64,000 bases of DNA from CAYRFQ01 sp964423615 (GTDB taxonomy: Bacteria > Planctomycetota > Planctomycetia > Gemmatales > Gemmataceae). The stretch lies in assembly GCA_964423615.1 (NCBI GenBank), contig CAYRFQ010000006.1, forward strand, positions 1-64,000, written 5' to 3'. Under the pieces are notes generated by a model. The model saw only the letters and a program-made list of their open reading frames with translations. It ran no database searches and had not been told where the DNA came from. The position numbers and the translations under genes are program-made. Below, one piece after another: positions 19,001-27,324 of this stretch. Numbering within the stretch: position 1 is the first letter of the stretch; the number at the start of each line of letters is the position of its first letter.

Positions 19001-19111
19001 TTCAAGTTCTTCAAACAGATCAATGATAAACCGGAGTTTGCGAATTTTCTCAATGATTTGTTGTTTGATCGATATGCGGAGCGGAAGTCGGAGCCGGATT
19101 CAAGCGAATAA
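16085..19111 (+). CDS. hsdR: Type I restriction endonuclease subunit HsdR
   Basis: A 1008-residue translocating endonuclease. The N-terminal nuclease domain shows the PD-(D/E)XK pattern with Asp in LDLMLFLNG and the Glu-x-Lys in FTAELKNP near residues 151-153. The SF2 motor follows: Walker A GSGKS at residues 308-312 and DEAH at 438-441, with FTATPK as motif III and the NKFQTGFDQP and LSRLNRTHP motifs later. The C-terminal 250 residues are helical and bind the methyltransferase core. The start overlaps hsdS by ATGA. It cuts unmodified DNA after ATP-driven translocation. All motifs needed for activity are present. Confidence 0.96.
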   Translation: MTKTISEQTLETAIVADMTKAHYKERQPSAFDKTLCLDPKPLIDFVQATQPKEWKKFTQQHPTDARDVFLKRVAQVVEQDGTLTVLRQGVKVTGCKFRLAFWKPETTFNPETEVLYKANMFTVMRQVRYSEKTEHSLDLMLFLNGLPLFTAELKNPLNGQDVTDAITQYRRNRDPREPIFALGRCLAHFAVDPFLVYMTTHLKGDETFFLPFNRGDGEGPQRGAGNPSPKLGEGFSTAYLWREVWAIDSVLDLMQYFIQDVRDRDDQGKLKRTVIFPRYHQLDSVRRLVAHAREHGPGQNYLVQHSAGSGKSNSIAWLAHRLASLHGKDEKRVFDTVIVVTDRRALDRQLSRTVSSFEQTAGLVEHIDKGGKHLKEALEAGKQIIITTLQKFPVVLEQIRKLEEEWRKQQEELGRKPDEKEKPEFYKLKGYRFALVLDEAHSSQGGDASKEMKSTLRVSSDDEDEMSIEAIALKDQQARGRMKNVSTFAFTATPKQETLELFGSPKPEGGFEPFSLYSMRQAIDEGFILDVLKNYIPYRIYWTLLKKVKEDPKYDKQKASALLTRFVAENPKTIRQKIEVVVNHLDTKVLDKINNRARAMLVTSSRQQAVAYKLEVDKYLAERGLKWKAVVAFSDTITDEDTKKDYTEAGMNGFPETHTAEKFATDPYRLLIVANKFQTGFDQPLLHTMYVDKKLAGVNAVQTLSRLNRTHPSKDDTCILDFADNAERVREAFSRYYDQTSLEEGTDPNVLYTLESELKKYGFYFTSDLEAFAEQFYSKRPVMEKIYATLKPIVERVQEAEEADAREFRGLLNKYGKLYAFLGQVLPFTDPDLEQLYQFCRCLVRLLPVSREEQPRELQKFVDVNTVRLVQAAREDVKPESGQGVLEPKKAGVAGGKPEEQLEPLSEILKLLNERFGTDFQEEDEQFLETLEEKLDEDDGLAASFAVNTRENARLTFDHKVRDHVQDMIDTNFKFFKQINDKPEFANFLNDLLFDRYAERKSEPDSSE

Positions 19112-19294
19112 ATCCTTCAAAAGTGCTGCGAGATGTACTATTAGAATTAGAAAGAAGAGGATGCGGAGATTTTTGAAAAGCATCCTATTTCGCTAAAAAG
19201 TCACGACAACGGTAAGCAACCACGAATCTACTGTGGCGGAGTTCCAATTGAGTGGAGATCAAACGGGACACCGGAACACTAAGCAGGGACCGCT

Positions 19295-22200
19295 ATGAAT
19301 CCAGACATCAACAACGAGTTTCGTCCAACTCTCGAAGATGATCCTCCGGCATTCCTAGACAGAGTGAACACACCTTGGGATCGTGTACCAGATTTCGAAG
19401 ACTACAACCGCCATGCCTATAGGCGAATCGTTAGGGCACTGAAAAGACTGTCCAGTGGCGGGAGTGATCGAACGGACTCCAACTCACAAGGAATTTTGAT
19501 TCTTGGTGAGGCAGGAACTGGGAAAACCCACTTGCTCATGCGAGTAGCTCGTAACCTCTCCGAGAGTAACCACATTCTCTTTATCCGTAAGCCGAACAAC
19601 GAAGAGGCAGTTGCCCAACACGTTTGGTCTAACATCGTCAGTAGCCTGGCTCGAACTTTGCCGTCTGCCACAAACACACGTAGTCAGCTAGATGATCTTC
19701 TGGCGCACGTCTTTTCCAAGGTGCTCATCCCTGAGTTTGAGCAGGATGTTCGCGAGGCCAAAGACGCGGACCAGAAACGGAGATGGATAAAGCGATTGAG
19801 GGAAGACCCATACAATCTATTTGGCATGTTGGGTGAGGGTGAACGTCGCCAGGACAACATGGACCGCATACGACGAAGGACACTCAGATTTCTTCAGTCA
19901 AATCATCCAGACGTTGACCAGACCATTGCACGTGTCCTGATTACGTATTGTTTTGTTGCTCGCGAGGATCGGAAGCGATTACTCCTGACGTGGTTAGCGG
20001 GGCAAGACGTTGACGAGGGTGACGCGAAAACCCTCGGTCTTCCATCCTCGTGGCTCACTCTCAATGAGGATTCGAGCGAAGTTGCAACATCACAGCAGCG
20101 AGAGGAACAAGCCCTTCGAGCAATTAGAACAATTGGCATACTGTCCACATACTACCAACCGCTCATCCTCGCATTTGATCAGTTGGAAGGGCTAAGGGAC
20201 CATCCTCGCCTTACAAGCAGGTGGGGTGATGTAGTGCGAGAAATCTTCACGATGACCCCCAATTTTCTCGTCATTACGTGCATTTTCCCTTCGCTGTGGG
20301 AAACTTGGTTCAACCCGAATTTAGATCAGAGCGTAAGTGAGAGAATTGCACAACAAACAGTACCGCTTGAGTCGTTCGAGCCACACCACGGGTTGAAGAT
20401 GTTGGCAACCCATCTCGAACCGTCGTTTACCAAGCATCGGCTTCCCACAAACATCTTTCCTTTTACAGAAGACGACGTTGAGAGGTTGTGCAGTCGTTCA
20501 ATCTCACCTAGGACGTTCATTCAAGCTGTTCACAACGATTTTCAGTCCTGGTTGGATGGGACTCCTGTGAACACAGTGGAACCATCCGATCATCTTCCCA
20601 AGATAATCACTCAAGAGGAAATCGAGCGAGCGATAGCTATTTCGTTCGAAGGTTTTGAAAACTCCCTTCGACAGTCATTCCAATCGGAAATAATCCTGGA
20701 GCAAGATTTCTTTGGTCGTCTTTGCAACCTCGTTGAGACAATCCTCCGGGTTGATGGAGAAGAGATCCGACTCGGAAAAGCAATCTGTGACCCTTACGTA
20801 ATGCCACCAAATGTGATCGTTCGGCAGCCATCAATTGGTGCCTCGATCTGCATTGCCGTGATGAACAGTGAGGGGAATGCGTTCGCAGCAAGGATGCGAA
20901 ATCTAACCAAGTGCGTAAAGAAAGGTGGTCAATTCGAGCACCTTCTAATGATTAGAGATCGACGGTGTAAAAAACTTGGCACGATGAGTCAAGCTCACCT
21001 GGACAAGGCATTGGCTGCCGGAGCAATATTTGTGCACGCTGGCCTAGACGAAGTCACATGCCTGAATGCGATGTACGAGACATTAGTTGCTGTTGAGGAA
21101 CATGATCTTACCGTTGGGAATCACGAGATCGACAAACGCCAACTCGTTAGTTTCTTCCGCAGCAGTGGAATTCTCTCTCGGACTGAATTATTTAGGCACG
21201 CGAGCAAACACTTCACTCTAGCGGGTGAAAGCAAAGAGTTACATCCATCATCACCCGCACCAAACCATCAACTCCAAGAGAATATCCCAACGGCTTCGGG
21301 AGCTCTCGACACACCAACTGTAAGTCAATCAAATCCTCGATCTGAGAGTAAAGCAATCGCGGATTTTCTCATTGGTGACGATGTTCTGGAAAGTCCCCAC
21401 ATCGGAGTTCTTGGAGAGTTGAAAGACGGGCGACGAAAGTTGGCCATATCGCTCACGAAGCCTCAATGCCTTGTACTTCTTGGCTACATGGGCTCTGGAA
21501 AATCATACGCTTTGGGTGTGCTTATCGAGTCCGCTTTACTTCGGCAGGAGGGACTAATTGAGCAGAGCCGCCCAATGACAGTGGTTGCATTCAACTTCCG
21601 TCGCAATCCGGAAGCTCGATTCGAACACGGCGGTTTTGCTGAACCTAACCGAGCCGAAGCCGAGGTCAGCAGACTAGCTGAGAAATACGGTGCGCAGCCG
21701 GCACCCGTAGAAATTGTAAACGTCTTCGGCTACAAAGAAGAACTTTCAAGGAGGGAAACAGAGTACGGGGATCTCAAAACATTCGCAATCAAATTCAAAC
21801 CTGACGAACTTGGTGCGGAACATTGGGAAATCTTAATGAAGCCTCCGACAGGTGAAGCCGAATACATGGACATTATTCGTGACATCATCCAAAAACTCTA
21901 CTATCAGGAACGCCTAACGTTCGAGAATCTTGAACGTGCAATTCAAACTGATGAGCGGATGTCAAATACACAGCGCCGTCGAGCGATGAACCGGATGAGT
22001 TTTGCGGAGAGATGGATGACTGCTGAAAGGGAATACGAATGGGCCGAAGTGTTGGAGGAAGGTTCACTGAATATTTTCGACCTTCGAATGCAGACAATGA
22101 AATCATCCGAGGCACTTAAACTGTGTCTAATCATTACGGACTTAGTCCGTCGAACGAAGAACGGGGTCAATAAAGTTATTGTGTTCGACGAGGCGCATGA

Positions 22201-22747
22201 GTACGTGGATTGCAAGGAACTCGTAAAAGAACTTGAAAATTCCATCACCCAGATTCGGCATGACGGATTATCCTTTGTGCTTGCCTCTCAATTTCCAGAA
22301 CGGATACCTCGATGTATTTTCCAATACCTGCTGACTCGACTCATTTTTAAGTTGCCAAACGCGAAGGCAATCAACTATGTCAGACACGCGGCACCAAACT
22401 TAGAAGGACTCTCACCCCAAAGAGTTGCCAATCTAGATCTTGAGCAGGGATTGTGTTTCATTCAAACAGATGACGACTGTACTGACGAGATGCTCCGCGT
22501 TCCGCAACAACTTGAGGTTCGTCCCCGGTGTACGATGCATGGTGGCTCAACTGTTCGACAGGCTGCTGCACCTGAGAAGACGCCTGATTCGAAATCGGAC
22601 AGCATTCAAGAGTTTGAATTCGAAGAGTTGGAAGCCGAACTCTGTCCGAAATGTGGGGAGGAACTCGTTTTTCGGCGGACAAAATCAGCCGCGTTGATGG
22701 TGTGTAGCTCTTACCCCGACTGTAAGTACAGTCGAAAAGCAGAATAA
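19295..22747 (+). CDS. Giant AAA ATPase fused to HerA/FtsK-like ATPase with zinc ribbon
   Basis: A 1150-residue protein with two NTPase modules. The first has Walker A GEAGTGKTH near residues 71-79 and a Walker B-like AFDQLEG near 291, as in STAND/AAA signalling ATPases. The second has Walker A GYMGSGKSY near residue 730, Walker B VIVFDEAHEYV near 962 and a sensor strand SFVLASQFPERIP, the pattern of HerA/VirB4-type DNA pumps. The last 35 residues hold CPKCGEEL and CSSYPDCKYS, a topoisomerase-type zinc ribbon that binds DNA. HerA-like ATPases usually work with a nuclease; a Cas4-like nuclease gene starts 306 bases downstream. The gene is isolated by flanking gaps, so co-transcription is uncertain. 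Confidence 0.75.
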   Translation: MNPDINNEFRPTLEDDPPAFLDRVNTPWDRVPDFEDYNRHAYRRIVRALKRLSSGGSDRTDSNSQGILILGEAGTGKTHLLMRVARNLSESNHILFIRKPNNEEAVAQHVWSNIVSSLARTLPSATNTRSQLDDLLAHVFSKVLIPEFEQDVREAKDADQKRRWIKRLREDPYNLFGMLGEGERRQDNMDRIRRRTLRFLQSNHPDVDQTIARVLITYCFVAREDRKRLLLTWLAGQDVDEGDAKTLGLPSSWLTLNEDSSEVATSQQREEQALRAIRTIGILSTYYQPLILAFDQLEGLRDHPRLTSRWGDVVREIFTMTPNFLVITCIFPSLWETWFNPNLDQSVSERIAQQTVPLESFEPHHGLKMLATHLEPSFTKHRLPTNIFPFTEDDVERLCSRSISPRTFIQAVHNDFQSWLDGTPVNTVEPSDHLPKIITQEEIERAIAISFEGFENSLRQSFQSEIILEQDFFGRLCNLVETILRVDGEEIRLGKAICDPYVMPPNVIVRQPSIGASICIAVMNSEGNAFAARMRNLTKCVKKGGQFEHLLMIRDRRCKKLGTMSQAHLDKALAAGAIFVHAGLDEVTCLNAMYETLVAVEEHDLTVGNHEIDKRQLVSFFRSSGILSRTELFRHASKHFTLAGESKELHPSSPAPNHQLQENIPTASGALDTPTVSQSNPRSESKAIADFLIGDDVLESPHIGVLGELKDGRRKLAISLTKPQCLVLLGYMGSGKSYALGVLIESALLRQEGLIEQSRPMTVVAFNFRRNPEARFEHGGFAEPNRAEAEVSRLAEKYGAQPAPVEIVNVFGYKEELSRRETEYGDLKTFAIKFKPDELGAEHWEILMKPPTGEAEYMDIIRDIIQKLYYQERLTFENLERAIQTDERMSNTQRRRAMNRMSFAERWMTAEREYEWAEVLEEGSLNIFDLRMQTMKSSEALKLCLIITDLVRRTKNGVNKVIVFDEAHEYVDCKELVKELENSITQIRHDGLSFVLASQFPERIPRCIFQYLLTRLIFKLPNAKAINYVRHAAPNLEGLSPQRVANLDLEQGLCFIQTDDDCTDEMLRVPQQLEVRPRCTMHGGSTVRQAAAPEKTPDSKSDSIQEFEFEELEAELCPKCGEELVFRRTKSAALMVCSSYPDCKYSRKAE

Positions 22748-23053
22748 TCCGCGTCCAAGTTGGTTGCGATCGGGCGCATATGAACTCCGAAAGTAGCTAA
22801 ATACAGAAACGAATTTCAATGGCCTTTGGAGAATTCATCCGGTCGAAATGTGCTTGCCCGAAGTACGGCTCTATGTCAGTAGATCATTTCAAGCCAACTC
22901 ATTTATTCGCCAGTGGGGCGAGTAAATTGACGTAGGCTGGAACTTTCAAAAATACCCACCCTCACTTTTTTCCGAACAAATCCGGACACCTCAACGAAAT
23001 GCCCGTTACAAGACTGCCAGAAGCGACGGGAAAGAGTTCATTTCGGAGGTGCC
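22748..23053 (+). promoter_or_regulatory. Intergenic region with a weak promoter candidate
   Basis: This stretch before the nuclease gene holds no gene. TTGACG at 22927-22932 and AAATAC at 22950-22955, 17 bases apart, could be -35 and -10 elements, which would place the start of transcription about 90 bases before the ATG at 23054. The -10 match is poor. A GGAGG precedes that ATG. Confidence 0.3.
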
Positions 23054-24214
23054 ATGTCCAGCTCAGTCAACTCGATAGATGCAACTACCGCAAAGCGATT
23101 AGATAATATTCGGGGGACCGCTCCCCAGCGTTCGCCCAGCGTACGTGTCTTGTCCGCATACTCGCAGAACACAACCTGTCCCCTTGCCACGTTGGGTTTT
23201 GCAGCGAAAGTCGACTTCGACAAGTTGCTTGTCGGCACGAAGTTCCGAACGCCCTTCGGTCAGTCACCTTTCGCCATCCAGCGGGGCAACGCCTTCGAAG
23301 AATTGCTCAGGCAGAACAACTACGCACTCACGCTGGACCTTCTTCGGGAACCTCTCAACCTGCAGTCTGGTCAAGGTCGCGTCGTGAATCTTCGCCAGGG
23401 CCTCCCAGGTGGTTCGAAGAAAATGAGTGATCGGGCCGATGCCACCAAGAACTTGGTCCGTGAGATCATCGCAGGGAAACCAACGGCGCCACACCTTATC
23501 GATGGAGCTGTGTTGCGGGGATGTATCGGCGGGTTGGAAGCCTTCTTCGAAGCTGACGCGTTGGCCGCTCGAACTGCCAACGGTATGCTTCGCGTTGCCG
23601 AGGTCAAGTCTTTTCCGAAAGTGGACGATCGACTTGATAGTGATAAACTCGGGGCCGCTCTCGATCAAGTCGCCATCTATGTGTTGTTGGCTCGTCAGGT
23701 TGTTGATGCTCTTGGTGGCGATCCCGAAGGTATGGTAAGCGATCAAGCACTGATCATTACGCCACGCAATGTCGGGCTCACACCAACGCTTTCGGAAAAG
23801 TCTGTGGTTCCGAACGTCGCTCGGATCAAGCGAGTGATGTCGGCAATTCCGTCGGCGAAGGACATTGCTACGGCAACGCCAGAGACGATTACCTTCTCCA
23901 CCGTCGCTGACAAAACTGCCGAAGAAGAGAAGCGGATCGACGCACTGGCGCAGATCGCCGACACCGTTGGGACGGCCTACACCCCAACTTGTCTCTCGAC
24001 ATGCGGAAACGCTCGCTTCTGCCGAGATCGAGCGATTCACGCTGGGTCGCCGTGTGCTGTTGGAACTCCAGTGGCGCGAGCCCTTCCCGAAATTGTTTCG
24101 CTTGGTCGAGCTGAATCCCTCAGCCGTGGGACCACACCTACGCCTGCTGAAGCACCGACAGCACAGTTGTTACACCAAGCTGGCCGGTTAATCGACGAAA
24201 CACTTCCCGCATAG
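23054..24214 (+). CDS. Cas4/RecB-like PD-(D/E)XK nuclease with Fe-S cysteines
   Basis: A 386-residue protein with the order of features seen in Cas4- and AddB-type nucleases. Asp and Glu lie in the segment LIDGAVLRGCIGG...FFEADAL (about residues 149-170). The core Glu-x-Lys is RVAEVKSFP near residue 186, and a Gln-containing helix LDQVAIYVLLARQ follows. Near the C-terminus TCLSTCGNARFC and a later Cys (about residues 313-335) supply candidate iron-sulphur ligands. Such enzymes trim DNA ends with ATP-driven helicases. The ATG at 23054 follows GGAGG. It is the first gene of a five-gene run; 24 bases separate it from the next. Loss of one acidic residue cannot be excluded without alignment. Confidence 0.75.
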   Translation: MSSSVNSIDATTAKRLDNIRGTAPQRSPSVRVLSAYSQNTTCPLATLGFAAKVDFDKLLVGTKFRTPFGQSPFAIQRGNAFEELLRQNNYALTLDLLREPLNLQSGQGRVVNLRQGLPGGSKKMSDRADATKNLVREIIAGKPTAPHLIDGAVLRGCIGGLEAFFEADALAARTANGMLRVAEVKSFPKVDDRLDSDKLGAALDQVAIYVLLARQVVDALGGDPEGMVSDQALIITPRNVGLTPTLSEKSVVPNVARIKRVMSAIPSAKDIATATPETITFSTVADKTAEEEKRIDALAQIADTVGTAYTPTCLSTCGNARFCRDRAIHAGSPCAVGTPVARALPEIVSLGRAESLSRGTTPTPAEAPTAQLLHQAGRLIDETLPA

Positions 24215-24238
24215 CAAAGACACCACAAGGAGGAATTC

Positions 24239-25705
24239 ATGAATTATGTCGATGTGACACTCGCCACCCGTGCGTACACAGCCGGGCGAGGCATCCGAAG
24301 TTGCACCGTCCGTCATCGCCGACTTGTTCCCAAGCCCATCGCTGTTGTTCTCTGGCAACTTGGTGCGGAACCGTTTGCACCCGCTGCGATTGGATGGGGT
24401 GACGACCATTCCAAACCACACATGGCCATAGCTGGCGAACCTCGGAACCGCGATCTTGCGTTCGCAGCGTTGCTTAAATTTGCCAAGTGGTTCAATGCCA
24501 AGTTTGAACCCCATTACGAGGATCGCGAGACGTTAACCACGAAGAACTACACAATCAAAGTTGCCCGGACAGCGCCGCAGGTGATCGTTGCCAACAAAGC
24601 AACGGTTGAATTTCTTGGGAGACTGGGACGCCGTCTGGCCTACTTGCCAACCGAAGGATCACAAGCCGCATCATCCGAACTGATCCGACTTGGACGACAC
24701 TGCCGATTCTTGCGAGATCACTTCGAGGTCCCTGGTCAACAACTCATTGTCGCTCTCACGGACCTCATGAACGCACATTGGGCGACTCCACAGTCGCGAG
24801 AAGAGCGGGAATCGCTGTCGGCTCTCGATGCGTTCATCGATCCACCAGAAGGATTGTCCGGGTTTGAGGCCGCAGCCATCGCCGAACTCTATCCCGTTGG
24901 TCCGATTGCGGATGGAGACGATGAGCAACAGTTAATCCGTCTTGTCGAACAATTCAACAAGGCCCGAAAGGGGAGCACTGCTGCTGGTGTTGTCAATCCG
25001 CATCTCGGACCTATCAAAGCCCACTATCAACCGTTGCTGCGAAGAGCTTGGGACTTGCTTTGGCGCTGTCGGGATCGAGAGGCCAAACTTGCGGAGGCGA
25101 AATCGGTAGGGCGACGTTGGGACGCTGACCGCCAAGATTACACACGCCACATCGATTGGCTCGATCGGAACGGCCTGCAACGAACGCGCCAAACTCCACG
25201 TCAAGCAGCCATGACTTTTCGGAACTGGGAAGAAGCCGGGCGACTCGTTGAGGCTGAAGAGGCATGCGACGACCCACTCCGCATGGCCGGATACGTCTTG
25301 AACAACAAAGCCGTCCGCGGAGAAGTTGTCGCCGTGGACTCGGGACACAAAGAACAAGGACCAAAAAGGAAAGTCACACGGCCGTTGGTTACGCTGCGAT
25401 CACCCGATCCGTGCCTGATTCCCGTTGGACGAGAGTTGTGGTGGACGAAGCAATCGGCTGGGAAGGAGTACGTCGTTACCGAAATATCTTCCAGACCGGA
25501 CGGCGGGTCGGATGTGACTCTCAAATTGATGACGTCAACGAAATCGATTCCCCTTCCGAGCGTTGGAATGACTGAATGTTTTTCAGATCACTCGACTGAA
25601 TCGCGGGATTTCTTCAACAAGCTCCCCAAAGATGCTCCTTGGACACACCAAGCGAGCGTGCCACTGGCCGTCCCTGAACCCATCGAAGAAATAACGGAGG
25701 TTTAA
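24239..25705 (+). CDS. Unknown protein of the nuclease-helicase cluster, 488 aa
   Basis: No family recognised. The N-terminal 110 residues are basic and beta-rich (VLWQLGAEPFAPAAIGWG, a GEPRNRDLAFAALLKFAKWF helix). The centre (about residues 190-330) is helical and acidic, and the C-terminus ends with beta strands and a short Pro/Glu tail. No nuclease, ATPase or membrane signature is visible. It starts 24 bases after the nuclease gene with GGAGG upstream of its ATG, and the helicase gene begins four bases after its stop. A structural or DNA-binding subunit is the simplest reading, but that is inference. Confidence 0.6.
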   Translation: MNYVDVTLATRAYTAGRGIRSCTVRHRRLVPKPIAVVLWQLGAEPFAPAAIGWGDDHSKPHMAIAGEPRNRDLAFAALLKFAKWFNAKFEPHYEDRETLTTKNYTIKVARTAPQVIVANKATVEFLGRLGRRLAYLPTEGSQAASSELIRLGRHCRFLRDHFEVPGQQLIVALTDLMNAHWATPQSREERESLSALDAFIDPPEGLSGFEAAAIAELYPVGPIADGDDEQQLIRLVEQFNKARKGSTAAGVVNPHLGPIKAHYQPLLRRAWDLLWRCRDREAKLAEAKSVGRRWDADRQDYTRHIDWLDRNGLQRTRQTPRQAAMTFRNWEEAGRLVEAEEACDDPLRMAGYVLNNKAVRGEVVAVDSGHKEQGPKRKVTRPLVTLRSPDPCLIPVGRELWWTKQSAGKEYVVTEISSRPDGGSDVTLKLMTSTKSIPLPSVGMTECFSDHSTESRDFFNKLPKDAPWTHQASVPLAVPEPIEEITEV

Positions 25706-25709
25706 CCAC

Positions 25710-27113
25710 ATGACAAAAAACTCGACGACTGACTTTTACGACTCTGCGACTGTGGCTGCGGCTAACGCGACTGCGGACGCTGCGATTCAGGATCTCCTTT
25801 CCAGTTCGAACCAATCTCGGGGTGTGGTTGTCACCGCGCCGGCTGGGGCAGGAAAGAGTCATCTGATTGCTAAAGCCGTCGACAAGGTACGAGCCGAAGG
25901 CCGAAGGGTAGCAGTCGCTGCCCCGACAAACGAGCAAGCATTCGGACTCGTCCGGACCATCGCCAAGATGCACTGTTCCGGACACGCTGACCGAATGGTG
26001 TCTTTCGTCCCAGCGAGTTCCGTCGCATTACCAGAGCTCATCTGCAAGCTGGATGGTGTGCAACAAGTGAAAGCCAAAGACGCAAACGCCGAAGAATTAA
26101 TCGTCGGGACTCTCAGCAAGTTCGGAGATGCATTCGGGCGTGGGGACCTCCATCCATTCGACGTCCTCTTGATTGACGAAGCCTACCAGGCCGATTCGGC
26201 GAAGTATTTCGCAGTCGGAGGTCTGGCGCCGGTTCACATGTTGGTTGGTGACGCGGGTCAAATTAGCCCATTCGCAGCAATGGTTGATCCGGCGAGATGG
26301 CGCGGACTACCTGAAGATCCACTCCAAACAGCAGTCGGTGTGTTGCTCCGAAATCATCCGAGCACTCCAGTCTACGGGTTACCAATCACTCGACGACTCG
26401 ACCAACGGGGCGCTCCGGTGGCGAAACTGTTTTATCCTCAGTTGGCCTTCAACGCGGCTGTCTTGAGTGGCGTCAGGAGCTTGGAACTCACGCAAAAAGG
26501 TGGGAAGTGCGGAGACCTCGACCCGATACTCGACAACGCGGCCGACCATGGTTGGGCTTACGCCGAGCTTCCACGAAGAGCCGTATTGCAAGCCGATCCA
26601 GAAGCAATGGGATTGATCGTCGACCTCGTTGAGCGTTTGTTTGAGCGGACGCCACACGTGCAGTGTGAACGCACCACAGAGACAAGTCCCCTCAGACCCG
26701 AAAGAGTTGCTGTTGGCGTTTGCCACAATGACCAGAAAGACCAACTCCGAATTCGGCTTCAACAGCGAGGTCTCTCGGGCGTCGTCGTTGAGACGGCGAA
26801 CAAGTTGCAAGGCTTGGAATTTGAAGTAGTCTTTGTTTGGCACCCCTTAGCCGGGCTATTGGAGGCCGACGAATTCCACCTCGACCCCGGACGGCTTTGT
26901 GTGTTGTTGACCCGACATCGACAAGCCTGCGTTGTAGTCGGGCGCGAGGGGGACCCTGATTTGTTGACCGACCGTCCGCCCCCACCGACGGCGGGCTATC
27001 TCGGTCACGACTTCGATCCTCTCCTTGACGGATGGGAAGTGCATCAGGCCGTGTACGCGGCTTTGGAGGAACACCGAATTGGATGGAACTCGACGGAAAC
27101 CTCCCTGTTCTGA
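25710..27113 (+). CDS. SF1 (UvrD/RecD-like) helicase or DNA-dependent ATPase
   Basis: A 467-residue superfamily 1 NTPase. Walker A is TAPAGAGKSHL near residues 44-54, Walker B is LLIDEAYQ near 153, and GDAGQISPF follows as motif III. Near the C-terminus ETANKLQGLEFEVVFVWHP and LCVLLTRHRQACVVVG match the UvrD/AAA_30 motifs V and VI. It is shorter than full UvrD helicases and lacks the long 1B/2B insertions, closer to RecD-like or AAA_30 proteins. It lies immediately after the unknown 488-residue gene, so the two are probably translated together. It could drive or load the neighbouring nuclease. Confidence 0.78.
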   Translation: MTKNSTTDFYDSATVAAANATADAAIQDLLSSSNQSRGVVVTAPAGAGKSHLIAKAVDKVRAEGRRVAVAAPTNEQAFGLVRTIAKMHCSGHADRMVSFVPASSVALPELICKLDGVQQVKAKDANAEELIVGTLSKFGDAFGRGDLHPFDVLLIDEAYQADSAKYFAVGGLAPVHMLVGDAGQISPFAAMVDPARWRGLPEDPLQTAVGVLLRNHPSTPVYGLPITRRLDQRGAPVAKLFYPQLAFNAAVLSGVRSLELTQKGGKCGDLDPILDNAADHGWAYAELPRRAVLQADPEAMGLIVDLVERLFERTPHVQCERTTETSPLRPERVAVGVCHNDQKDQLRIRLQQRGLSGVVVETANKLQGLEFEVVFVWHPLAGLLEADEFHLDPGRLCVLLTRHRQACVVVGREGDPDLLTDRPPPPTAGYLGHDFDPLLDGWEVHQAVYAALEEHRIGWNSTETSLF

Positions 27114-27324
27114 ATCTAGGTGGAAGGTATGTCTGTACTGTCTTTACGGTCTCTTTTGACATATCATATCACTAGAGAACTCTTCCGAGCCAGGATAGAT
27201 TCTTGTACACTCGGTCAAAAGGACAAGCGATTACAGTACATGTCCGAAGCTCATACTTTTGCATCGGCATGCAGATTTCTCACCAACGGTACAATTTGCG
27301 TTTCTTCGTCCACGAGCAGTTCCC

